Assembly: GCF_005239225.2 (NCBI RefSeq)
Contig: NC_133300.1
Coordinates: forward strand, 20,325,584-20,389,583
Source: Populus alba
Taxonomy: Eukaryota > Streptophyta > Magnoliopsida > Malpighiales > Salicaceae
Direction: 5' to 3'
DNA length: 64,000 nucleotides
Within the stretch, counting starts at the first letter, position 1, and each line of letters opens with the position of its first letter. Both the position numbers and the translations under genes were made by a program. Positions 34,265-45,200 of this stretch are shown here, in pieces. A model generated the notes under the pieces. That model saw nothing but the letters and a program-made list of their open reading frames with translations, was not told the origin of the DNA and did no database searches.

Positions 34265-35040
34265 TGGCAGTCATGGTATTAACATATTCATGTTTTAGCT
34301 GCAAATTTCTGAATGCAAAGTTAAAATTACATTACGGAATAAAGTAAAGGGTGTGGCGTTTTTCCTCTTCATATCAATACTCAGAATTTACTATGCTCCT
34401 TAGCTGTAATGCACTCATAATAAGGGTGTGTTTGATTTATTTTTACCTAAAATGAAATTTTTTATGTTTTTAGATTATTTATCAAAAATAATTTTTAAAA
34501 AATAAAAAAAATATTTTAATACATTTTTAAACAATTTTTCAAAAACTAAAAAAAAACACCCTACAAGACGAAAAAACAACTGTTTGCTCTCTTTGCAAAA
34601 GTTAGGGGTTCACCCAAATTCTACGGACCCATCCACAAACTTTAGAGTAAAAAAATAAAAGAAAAAAGAAGCAAACAATGGTCAAAGATGCTCCGCAGCT
34701 GTAATGCACTCATAATAAGAAATTAATTATTTATAAAATTATATAAATCTTCTGATTCAAATCACGAATTTAATAAATTAATTCAGGCTACTTTAGAGTA
34801 AAAATAAAATAAGGGCAAACAATGGTCAAAGATGTGGGTCCAAGCCAAAGAAATGCACCGGCTAAGCTCCTTTATTGAAATGGGTCCATTTAGTGCACTC
34901 GTAAAAGCACATAAATTCCACCAAAAAGAACTTTTTAAAATTAAAATAAATTTAAATGGTCAAAGATAAGGGTCCATGCCAAAGACAATAATTCAAAACA
35001 CGTATCAGAAAATAAGGCAGTTTCTTTCTTGGTGTAGGGT
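34265..35040. repeat. CNL-flank blocks including promoter module P1
   Basis: 34265-34400 repeats 19270-19405. 34425-34560 is an AT-rich dispersed repeat copy. 34560-35040 is a P1 copy with internal duplications. No gene. Confidence 0.6.
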
Positions 35041-35329
35041 ATTTTTTAAAGTTTTTTTTTAAAAAACAATATTAAAAAAATATTTTTAGATATTGTTTTT
35101 TTCTTTATATTTACCCCTTAAAATATTTATAAAATACTAAAAATATTATTTTAAATCTTTTTCAAAAAATACTCAAAATTTTAGAAAAACGGGTTGAATT
35201 AGTCTCCTTAACAAGGCCTACAAAATATGATGTTTTTACTGTACAATCTTATAAAAACTATTCATTTTAATAGTTTTTTTTTGTTTTTTTTATAATTATT
35301 TTTTTTTCTAATTTCATACTTCGAAACGA

Positions 35330-35860
35330 GTTAACTCGGTTAACTCAAGGTTTTTTTTTTTTAATTGATATTTTTTTCTCAATTTCACTATTAAACTTTG
35401 GGTTGATTATGAATTAGACTTCATAATTTATTTTAGTTTTTTTTCTATGAGGTTGTTTTGATCTCATGACTCGGGTCATATGTCTGGTGGGTTAACCCAG
35501 TTGACTCGAGTTTATTTTTATTTAACCTGAGTTGACTCATATTATTTTTTTGCTTACTTTCTGTGATATTATCTCAATTTCCTAACTCAAGTCACGAGTT
35601 TAGCAGGTTAACTCAAGTCAAAATTTTTATTATTTTTCAATTATTTTTTTTTAATTTCATTCCTTAATATTGAGTTGATTGAGAATTAAGCTTCATAATT
35701 TATTTTGATTTGCTTTATATAAGGTTATTATGATATAAGGTTATTATGATCTCATAATCCAGGTCATGAATTTGGTAAGTTAATTTGGGTTGACCTCAAA
35801 TCATGTAGGTTATTAGATCAATTCAAGTTACCTTGATAAACCCGCAAATCATGTTAACCT
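35330..35860. repeat. Degenerate repeat of gttaactcgggttgactc-type phrases
   Basis: Four related blocks (near 35330, 35460-35510, 35580-35630 and 35755-35830) each combine a tcatgactcgggtcat phrase, a ggttaactcaagt phrase and T-rich DNA. Single similar phrases occur at 12505-12560, 14040-14080 and 59355-59400. It is a dispersed plant repeat; type unknown. Confidence 0.5.
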
Positions 35861-36917
35861 CATAAAAAGATAAAAATAAAAGGAAAAGAAATTACAAAAC
35901 TAAATTTTCAACCATCTCAATATTTAAAAAATAAAATAAGCAAAAATAATTTAAAAAAATCATAAAAAAATATATATAAAAAAAAAACCAAAGTAAAAAA
36001 ACATTGTAACAGTACAATACTTTTTCCATTCATTTAGATTTTCTTTGTAATAGTAGGCGACTGTGTACATTTACTTGTATAAAAGGAAAGGGACCCTCGT
36101 AGGTCCATGTGTTTCATCATGTAGACTGAACCTGTCAACATGAAAAAAAAAGTCTCACTTCCCCACACAAATAGCATCCCAAGTAGCCATTTCATCATTT
36201 ACAAAGACAAATATTGCTAGCAAACAACTATTTAGAAGTTACGTACAATCTATGTGTTGCCTGCTGCGCCAATTTGCTTTCAACTTTTATTACACGGTTT
36301 TTTTTTTCTTAATTTTCTAATTTGTTTTTTTTCTTAAATTTCTAATTTAGTATATTTTATATATTATTGAATTGTTGTATTTTACGTTTATAATACGTCT
36401 AGTAGAATATTTACATCTGGTTATGAAAAACTTACAAAAGAAAAAAGAAAAAATGATAGTTTGATTATAATAGGGTTCACTCGATAAATATGTAGTTAGT
36501 AATCAACGAAACTTTTAAAAAGTTTGTCCATGCTTCGCTGTAAGCCAACTTGATTTTTTTTAAAGCGTAAAAATAATAATGACAAAGCATTGTAAATGTA
36601 TCTTTTTTTAAAAAAGAAAAAAATTATCAAGGGCAAAATGAGTTCCATACAAATTTTGTTGATTAATAACTCGATAGTTTGTCCCCCACTAAGTGTATTT
36701 TTTTAAAAAAAAATTACAGCAAGTTGTTATTTTAAAACTCTGAAATATATAATTTAACTTATTAGATTTTAAATTAGTTATTCAGATGTTACCAATTTAA
36801 GTGTTATAAATCTCAAAGCTATAAAAAACTTACATGTTTATTAATATTAAGGTCTTGAGTGATTTTAATTAAAGTATGCATATGGACACTCTCGGTTAAA
36901 AAAGAAAAAGAAAAAAA
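35861..36917. other. Intergenic, P2 module and AT-rich DNA
   Basis: 35820-36010 is a partial 400-bp unit, 36030-36235 a P2 promoter copy ending at agcaaacaactatttagaag. 36240-36917 is AT-rich with no gene seen. Confidence 0.5.
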
Positions 36918-37385
36918 GAATGGCAAAAGGAGTTCCATCCAAATTTGGTTGGAATTGGGAAAGAAATAGCGGAGAAATGCAAGCAAATTCCTTTGGCAGT
37001 GATTAAAATCACATGGGGACTCAACTTTACGGTAAGACTGATGAAAAAGAGTGGAAATCGGTGAGAGATACTGAGATAGTGAGAAGTGGGAAGAAGAGGG
37101 ATATGATATTTTACCTTGGCTAACTTTGAAAGTAAGTTACCGAAGACCGCCGACACACTTGAAAATATTATGAGGAAGCAATTCCCTTGGCTACCTTTTA
37201 AATGCATCATTGGCTCAAAATGAGTTTTAAATCATAAGCTCTCAAAACCACCGATTTAATTTTCAAAACGACCCGTCATTTGTCAGTTACTGATTCCATT
37301 TCATTTTTTTATCAAACTCTCCCCAAGTCCCCAAATGAGTTAGACCATAGTGTGGTCCACGGAAAGCTACAACACAGTTGCATCA
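36918..37385 (+). pseudogene. CNL relic fragment (NB-ARC end to LRR start)
   Basis: The pieces correspond to the PNLVGVGKEIVEKCKQ...KEWKSVRDSEKW part, then a jump to the SLAQNEFSIISSQN...TTRHLS part. Between them lie small insertions, a duplicated agatactgagatagtgag stretch and a deletion of RNBS-D through MHD. All reading frames are broken. It ends with the gctacaacacagttgc phrase that also precedes the intact CNL at 42190. Confidence 0.85.
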
Positions 37386-39162
37386 CTTTAAAAATAAACT
37401 TCAATTTAAATATTATTATTATTGTTAATTTATGTGTTAATTTGTGAATTAGTGAATAATTTAAGTTTTGATTTTGAGTGAATTTAATTAATTAAATCCG
37501 CGCCATTATGTCAATAAAAAAATAATTAAAAAAATTAAAAAAAAAATGAAAAATGCATCAGAAGAAATTGATTTCCAAAAAGAGTTCTAAATGTTCTCTT
37601 ATTGTAAGATTGAGTCTTACTTGGCAAAAGCATATCAACGCTGAAAATGGTGGATCAAATGCATATACATATATCTGTACATTTATAAGAGCATAATAGC
37701 ATGTTTGGTATTATAAAAAAAAAATTACTTTTATATACAAATATATTAAAATAATATTTTATTATTATTTTTAAAAATTAATTCTGGACAAACACATTAA
37801 AATGATCTATATAAAACATAAAAATAAGTTTAAGTAATGAAAAAAATAAAAAAATTCAAAACTTTTTTAATAATATTTTTAAAACATAAAAACCAATTAG
37901 CAGATTTGAATACCATGATGTGGCTGGCCCAAATATATGATAGTGGTAAAGATTTTCAGATAGAATTTGGAGCTTATATGGTGTGACTGTACATCTTTGA
38001 CTTCAGAAAGCACTTCTATTACAACATTCTACAGATGGATGAAGATAAAAGATACAATTGAAAACTAGAATATGGACTCTACACTCTTTAGGCTAGCAAA
38101 TTACAGACCTATTTTTTTAAAATTTTAATTTTAAAAAATAAAATTAACAAAAATAAATTTTAAAAAACCATAATAAAAATTAAAAAAACAAAACATCTTT
38201 CTATTATAATTCCACGGTGTCAAAATAGGTGTTGAGTGAAACAATTATTCTCTCCATATTCTTTAATTTTTTTATTTCATAAAGTTTAATAACATATTTT
38301 TTATAAAAATTATTTTTTTTAATAATATAAAAAAATAAATTATAAAAATTCAAGTGCAATGAAAAAAAAACCCATCAAATTCATAAACTGGAATATTCTG
38401 GGTTACTTTGACAAACCCATAAATTATGTTAACCTTGGTAAAAAAACAAAATAAAAAAGAAAAAAAATTACAAAATTAAACTCTTAACCATCTCACTATT
38501 ATAAAATAAAATCAGTTAAAATAATTTTTTTTTAAAAAAAAATCTTAACAATAAAAAAATATAAAAAAACCATTTATAAAAAAAATCATAGCAATCCGTG
38601 GTTTTGTAAAAAATTACAACACAGTTTTCTGCTTACCGTTTTGCGTTAAAAACGCATCTAGCACCATATTTAATCCAGATATGATTAAAAATAGAAACTA
38701 ACTCGATTTTTTTGCGACAGCAGGTCGCCTAAGAATATGGTCAAATAATGGGTGACTGTGTACATTTACATGTATAAAAGCAAAAGGACCCACGCAGGTC
38801 CCATGTGTTTCATGATGAGGCTGAACCTGTCAACACGTTAGATGGAGGATGCCTGCTGATTAGTCGATGCAGTCAATTTGGACGCGTGGATACTTTACGG
38901 TGGGGTCTTGTTTTGTGAAACTTTCGGCAATTACTGGGAATATGGACTTTGCATTTTAGGGATTCCTCGTTGTGAAATGTGGAAACTGTGGGCGGCCATG
39001 ATATTAACATATCCCTAATCCTGTTTTTTAAAATTAAGAGCTCAATCTGAATGATTTGGAAGTAATCTGAAAGTTTCCACTGGCCATCACAATTTATCCT
39101 TTAGACTGAGTAATAATGCAAACATTTGGAATATGCACAAGTACAAAAACTAATCCACATTC
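37386..39162. other. Intergenic: duplicated flank, repeat units, promoter copy
   Basis: 37415-37690 repeats 45945-46185. 37690-37905 is an AT-rich dispersed repeat. 37910-38060 repeats 46385-46460 plus 52928-53010, and contains the empty target of the gypsy element. 38100-38600 has a 400-bp unit. 38735-39010 is a long P2 promoter copy, nearly identical to 23091-23345. Confidence 0.65.
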
Positions 39163-39380
39163 AAGTGTTTTTGTCTCTGAGCAAGTGAGAATACGAGAGG
39201 ACGGTTGCTTTGGGGGGTTGAGGAAGAGGAAGATCATTTTAGTGGGATAAAGGAGAAGGTAGTTTTAGCCTTTTGGGGTTAATTTAGTTTCACATCCTTG
39301 AACTTTCTATGGTTTTCTCTAATGCGTCCCTTCTGTAGATTATTTGTTTTAATATAACCCTCCTCCTAAATCTTATATTT
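39163..39380. repeat. MinD 5' flank fragment, third copy
   Basis: From tgtttttgtctctgagcaag to taatataaccctcctcctaa this matches 8505-8550 plus 9425-9575 and also 10425-10620. MinD coding does not follow. It lacks the TIR element present at 8564-9366. Confidence 0.8.
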
Positions 39381-39520
39381 ATGGTTGGTCCGTTTGGGAA
39401 ATTCCAAAAAACCATTCTTCAAATTGTTTAAATTTTTTTTATAAAAATTAATTTTTTTATGTTTTCGTAGATTGTTTTGAAGTACTGATTTTAAAAATAA
39501 CTTTTAAAAAAAAAAAAAAT

Positions 39521-40485
39521 CATTCAAATTCAAATGAAAACTTGGAAGATGTTGGCTTGCGTTATGTGCGCGAGTGATCTCAAGATGTTTCTTCCAAGAT
39601 TACGAGTATGGAATTTTCTTAGCTACCTTTAAAATGCATGATTCATAGGCTCTCAAAACCACCAAATTTCCAAAACGACCCGTCATGTGTCTGTTCTTAA
39701 CTTTAATTCTTTTTTTCATCAAACTCTCCCCAAGTTCCTAAATGACTAGACCATGTGCGGTCAATAGTCTTTGCAGATAGTATAGTAGGGCCTATATTAA
39801 AAATTGATTTTGAGAAATATTTGTAGAATTTAAGCATTTGCAGCTTTTAGAATTAATGTATGATTCTGAATTTAAAGCTTTTCCGGAGAGGATTGACGTC
39901 CTGAAACATTTGAGATATCTCTTAATTTTTTTAAACGTAAAAATAAAAAGACTCCCAAAATCTATTTTTAAATTGCAAAATTTATAAAGCTCTAGTTGTA
40001 AGTGGAGATGGATAAGAAGAGCTGCTCAAAGATGTGAGGTAGATGATCAGCCTTAAATTTTTATTTCTAGTTACTAAGCGGTTGCCAAAAGGATGGGATT
40101 GGGTGCTTGGAATTTCTTTAAACTTTATTTATTGGTGGGTGTGAAAATCTAGAAAATTTGTGCGAAGATATGCATAAAATATCTTGATTTCTCTTCCAAA
40201 AAGCATAAAATATCTAAGAAGAATTTGTTATTGAAAGTTGTGCAAAGTTTGATTTGATGACTATAGAAAAAGAAAGACCAGAAAATTCAACCACTTTTTC
40301 TTAATATTGTAATATTTAAAGGTTATCAGCAACTGCCTTATTAGAATAGTTTTCTCAAGGATCATCTAGATTTTTATAAACATTTATCAGATGGTCCAAA
40401 TATTAAAGAAATATCAGATTGCATCAGCAATTTAAAGAAAAATTTTTTTAAAATCTTGAGATCAATGATTGTACATGTTTGAATA
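39521..40485 (+). pseudogene. CNL relic, LRR part
   Basis: Starting at attcaaatgaaaacttggaag it follows the CNL from the linker before MHD through the LRR to near the C-terminus, with many frameshifts and deletions. The same relic with different later changes occurs at 54057-54965, and the downstream DNA (40490-40990 and 54968-55380) also matches, so the two are a duplicated pair. Confidence 0.85.
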
Positions 40486-40519
40486 CCAGATTGTAATGCA
40501 CATGAAAATCAATTGTCAC

Positions 40520-41750
40520 ATTTACTATGCTCCGCAGCTGTAATGCACACATGAGAGAGATTGATTTTCCTCGTTCATTTCAGCTGTCACATTTACTATG
40601 CTCCGCAGCTGTAATGCACTCATAAGAGAGATTGATTTCTCATGAGAGAAATTGATTTGTAGGCAATAATTAATAAAAACAACTGTTTGCTCTGTTTGGT
40701 CTTTGCAAAAGCTAGGAAGTGCACCCAAATTCTACGAACCCGTCCACAAACCATTTAGAGTAAAAAATAAAAAAAAGGGCAAACAATGGTCCAAGATGCG
40801 GGTCCAAGCCAAAGAAGTGCACCGGCTAAGCTCCTTTAATGAAATGGGCGCATTTGGTGCACCGGTAAGAGCACATTAATTCCACCAAAAAGAACTTTTA
40901 AAATTAAAATAAATAACAATGGTCAAAGATAAGGGTCCATGCCAAAGACAATAATTCAAACACAGATCAGAAAATAAGGCTTTTTTTTTTTTCGAGTGTA
41001 GGGCATTTTTTTGAAGTTTTTTTTTAAATATATTAAAATATTGTTTCTTCTTTATAATTTGCTCATTAAAATATTTATAAAATACTAAAAATATTATTTT
41101 GAATTTTTTTCAAAAAACACTTAAAAATTTTGGAAAAAACCATGGAATTACTCTCCTCAACAAAACTTAAAAATAGGTAATGTTTTCACTATACAACCTC
41201 ATAAAACACTATTCATCCTATCCTCATAAAACACTCATCAAATGTATAAAAATAAAACAACTTGTGCTATTTCGATAAGCCTATAAATTATACTAACCTT
41301 ATAAATAAAAAAATAAAAAATTAAATTATAAAACTAAATTTTTAACCATCTCAATATTAAAAAAATAAAACAAGTAAAAATAATTTAAAAAAATTTATAA
41401 AAAAAAAATATATTAAAAGAAACCAAATATAAAAGAACCAATGTAAAAAAGTATTGTAACAGTACAATACTTTTCCTATTCATTTAGGTTTTCTTTGTAA
41501 TAATGGGTGACTGTGTACATTTACTTGTATAAAAGCAAAGGGATCCTCGCAGGTCCATGTGTTTCATATTTGAAAGTAGACACCCTTGAAAAGATACTTT
41601 CTTTATTGTTACATTTTTGTCAAGAGATTATTAGTTATAGGATATTAAAAATAATTTTTATATAAAAAATATATATATATATTATATTATTTTAATTTAT
41701 TTTGAATTAAAAAATATTTTTAAAAATAATTACTCCTCTACTCCTAATTC
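40520..41750. other. P1 and P2 promoter modules and AT-rich spacer
   Basis: 40520-40990 is P1 with an internal duplicate of the ctatgctccgcagctgtaatgc phrase. 41260-41460 is a partial 400-bp unit and 41490-41580 a P2 piece. No gene. Confidence 0.6.
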
Positions 41751-41754
41751 AAAC

Positions 41755-42005
41755 AATTTTGGATGGCACATGCATTCAATCATCGAATCCAAATGATAGC
41801 TTGGAAAATGCTGGCTTGTGTTATGTGTGCGAGTTGATCTCAAGATGTTTCTTTCAAGATTATGATGATTTACCTTTTTTTTCTCAAGCTTTAAAATGCA
41901 CGATCTTGCATTATCATTGGCTCAAAATAAGTGTTCTTGACTCCATTTCATTTTTTCATCAAACTAATCCAAAGTCCCCAAATGAGTCCGACCATGTGTG
42001 GTCAA
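41755..42005 (+). pseudogene. CNL relic directly upstream of NLR4
   Basis: The FWMAH, SSNPNDSLENAGLCY and ISRCFFQDYDD phrases match the ARC2-LRR linker, then frame is lost through HQTNPKSPNESDHV. It is about 180 bp upstream of the intact CNL start, so it occupies that gene's promoter. Its last part is in frame with the gene. Confidence 0.85.
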
Positions 42006-42189
42006 TATTACATGGGAGAAGCTACAACACAATTGCACTACTTGTAAATGTATTCTTTTTTATTTTTCATCCCTTAATTTTGTGATCAAGAAGACTCAAC
42101 GACTTCTCCTCTCCACTCAGAAAGCGGAGCTCCACTCTTATCTCAATCATTTCTTCCTAACAAACACTTCTCCCCTCACTAAAAAAAAA

Positions 42190-44902
42190 ATGGCAGAAGC
42201 TTTTGCTGCCGAGATTGCAAAATCCCTTTTAGGGAAGTTAGGCTCTTTTGCTGTTCAAGAATTTCGTTTGGCATGGGGACTTGAAGATGACCTTGCACGT
42301 CTTGAAGAGAGATTGAAAGCCATCAACGCGGTGCTGTCCGATGCTGAGAAGCAACAATCAAAGAAAGAGAGCATTCGGCTCTGGCTCCATATGCTCAGAG
42401 AAGTCTTGTATGATGCAGAGGACGTGCTGGACGAAATCGAGTGCGAAACTTTGCGAAGAGACGTGGTGAAAACCACAGGGAGCACCAGCAGAAAGGTACG
42501 GCGCTTCTTTTCAAGCTATAATAAGATTGCATTCCGTTCAACAATGGGTCATAAGATAAAGAGCATCATAGATAGACTAGCCAATATCTCATCTCTTAAG
42601 TCTGACTTCAACCTCAGCGAGCAGCCTATTGATTGTGGTCATGTCTTGCATGAGGAAACAGAGATGAACCGATCCTTTGAGAGCTTTTCCGGTCTTATCG
42701 GAAGAGATGAAGACAAAGAACGCATCATCAACCTTTTAGCAGCACCTTTTAAGGTTGGTGATGCACGTCCCCTTGTCCTTCCGATTGTAGGAATGGGAGG
42801 CTTGGGGAAGACATCTCTCGCCAAATCGGTGTGTGATGCTGAGAATGTAAAAAGTAATTTTGATCTGAATATGGAGGTATGTGTTTCAGATGATTTTTCC
42901 TTGAAACAAGTGGTACCAAAAATTATTAAATCTGCAACTGGGGAAAGATGTGCGGATTTGGATGAGGGTGAGCTTAATAAAAAACTTGAAGCAATTTTGA
43001 ACGGCAGGAAATACGTGCTTCTTTTGGATGATGTTTGGGATGAAGATGCTAAAAAATGGTTGTTGTTGAAGCCTTTGTTATCAAAAGGTGCTGATGGAAG
43101 TAAGATTATAGTAACTACCCGTAGTCAACGTGTTGCTGAGATTATGGGTACTGTTACTGCATACAACCTAAGTCTTCTTGGTCAAGAGGACTGTCTGTTG
43201 TTGTTTTACAAGTGTGCATTCAAGGAAGGGCAAATGGAGTTGTCTCCAAATTTGGTTGGAATTGGGAAAGAAATAGTGGCGAAATGCAAGCAAGTTCCTC
43301 TGGCAGTGATTAACTTGGGGACTCAACTGTATGGTAAGACTGATGAAAAAGAGTGGGAATCGGTGAGAGACAGTGAGAAGTGGGAAGAAGAGGGAGATGG
43401 CATTTTACCTGCCTTGAAAATAAGCTATCAAAGATTGCCGGCTCACTTGAAAAGATGCTTTCTTTATTGTTCGGTTTTTCCAAAAGATTATGGCTTCCCA
43501 GATATCTTATTGGTGCAATTTTGGATGGCACATGGGCTCATTCTTCAATCATCAAATCCAAATGAGAAATTGGAAGATGTTGGCTTGCGTTATGTGCGCG
43601 AGTTGATCTCAAGATGTTTCTTCCAAGATTATGAGTATAAGATTATTGCAGCTACCTTTAAGATGCATGATTTAATGCATGATCTTGCATCATCATTGGC
43701 TCAAAATGAGTTTTCAATCATAAGCTCTCAAAACCACCAAATTTCCAAAACGACCCGTCATTTGTCAGTCCTTAACTCTGATTCATTTTTTCATCAAACT
43801 CTCCCCAAGTTCCCAAACAACTTCCATCAAGTGCGGTCAATAGTCTTTGCAGATAATATAGTGGGGTCTACATGCAAAACAGACTTTGAGAAATGTTTGT
43901 TAGAATTTGAGCATTTGCGGTCTTTGTACTTATGGGATGATTATGGATTTGAGGATTTTCCGGAGAGGATTGGCGCCTTGAAACATTTGAGATATGTCTA
44001 TTTTGGGTTGAGCTCAAAAATAAAAAGACTCCCAAAATCTATTTTCAAATTGCAAAACTTGCAAGCTCTGGTTACAGGTAAAGGATTAGAAGAGCTGCCC
44101 AAAGATGTGAAGTACATGATCAGCCTTAGATTTTTAGCTCTAGTTACTAAGCAGAAGCAGTTGCCAGAAGGAGGGATTGGGTGCTTGAAATTTCTTCAAA
44201 CTTTATTAATTCTTGGGTGTGAAAATCTAGAAAATTTGTGCGAAGATATGCAAGGTCTTAAAAGTCTTCGAAAATTGGTTATTGCTGGATGTGATAGCTT
44301 GATTTCTCTGCCTCGAAGCATAAAATTCCTAACTACTCTGGAAGAATTTTGTATTATTGACTGTGGAAAGCTTGATTTGATGACAATAGAAGAAGATAAA
44401 GAGAAAAAAATTCAACCTCTTTCCCTTCCCCTTCGTATTGTAGCATTTACAGCGTTACCAGCAACTCCTGCTTTACCAGAACAACTTCTTCAAGGATCTG
44501 CAGAATCCTTACAAACATTTATCATCAGAGATTGTTCAAACATTAATGAAATGCCAGATTGCATCAACAATTTAATTAAACTTCAAAATCTTGACATCAG
44601 TGATTGTCCAAGTTTGAGCAAAAGGTGTCGAAGAGGAATAGGAGAAGATTGGCCCAAGATCAAACATATCCCTAAAATCAAGGTTGACGATGATGATAGT
44701 GGTGAAGAGACATCTCATGCAGGTAGCAGCAGCAAACCATATTTAAATCTATCATATTTAGTTTTATATATTTATCCATTCTTCAATTCCTATTTTCGTT
44801 TAAATTATTTGAAAACACTATTAGCTTTGAAAAAGTAAAAAAAAAAAAAACTGACAAAACCTCTTGTGTTTTGGAGAGGCAGGTTCAAGTGGAACTCCAT
44901 AA
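42190..44902 (+). CDS. Intact CC-NB-ARC-LRR disease resistance protein (NLR4)
   Basis: Start ATG at 42190 (MAEAFAAEIA), same as the paralogue at 23727. The frame is also open upstream to about 41998, but it has no ATG there and that DNA is 5' UTR and relic. Coiled coil 1-165 with YDAEDVLDE, P-loop GMGGLGKTS at 201-209, LLLDDVWDE kinase 2, RNBS-B, RNBS-D, MHDLMHDLA and LRRs are all intact. Here the usual stop is replaced by HAG codons. If the conserved intron 44723-44882 (GTAGCA...GAGGCAG) is spliced, coding ends ...HAGSSGTP at TAA 44900-44902, 850 residues. If not, it runs to 44838, 882 residues. I prefer the spliced model (exons 42190-44722 and 44883-44902). Role as for other RGA-like CNLs. 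Confidence 0.93.
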
Positions 44903-45200
44903 GCAAGAGAAGAAGACAAGGTATGTCATGATAAAATGAAAAGTTGACTAATTCATTCAGCAATTTAAATTTCTTTGAACTTAATACATCATTATTAAAT
45001 TCTATGTTTGTCTAATTTCTTCAGGTTTACTACTCTGAGGATCCTGTTGGCCAAGATCTTCTACGACAGTTAGTCTCTTGCAAAGATCAGCTGAAGGCTC
45101 GGAGTGTCTGCTTTGTGTAATTTTCTTGGCTAGCTATATGTGATAATTTGTCATTAATAAATTGATAAACATTTGGTTATTCTGAATTATTTAAATAATT
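44903..45200 (+). other. 3' UTR of NLR4
   Basis: The 38-nt second exon ends at 44920 (ACAAG/GTATGT), and intron 2 runs 44921-45024 (TTCTTCAG). The last exon carries AATAAA at 45156-45161. Confidence 0.65.

Noticed and set aside
41998..42189. N-terminal extension of NLR4 by 64 residues
   Set aside because: The extension starts at GTG, has no ATG, and covers relic DNA and the conserved 5' UTR; the ATG at 42190 matches the paralogues.
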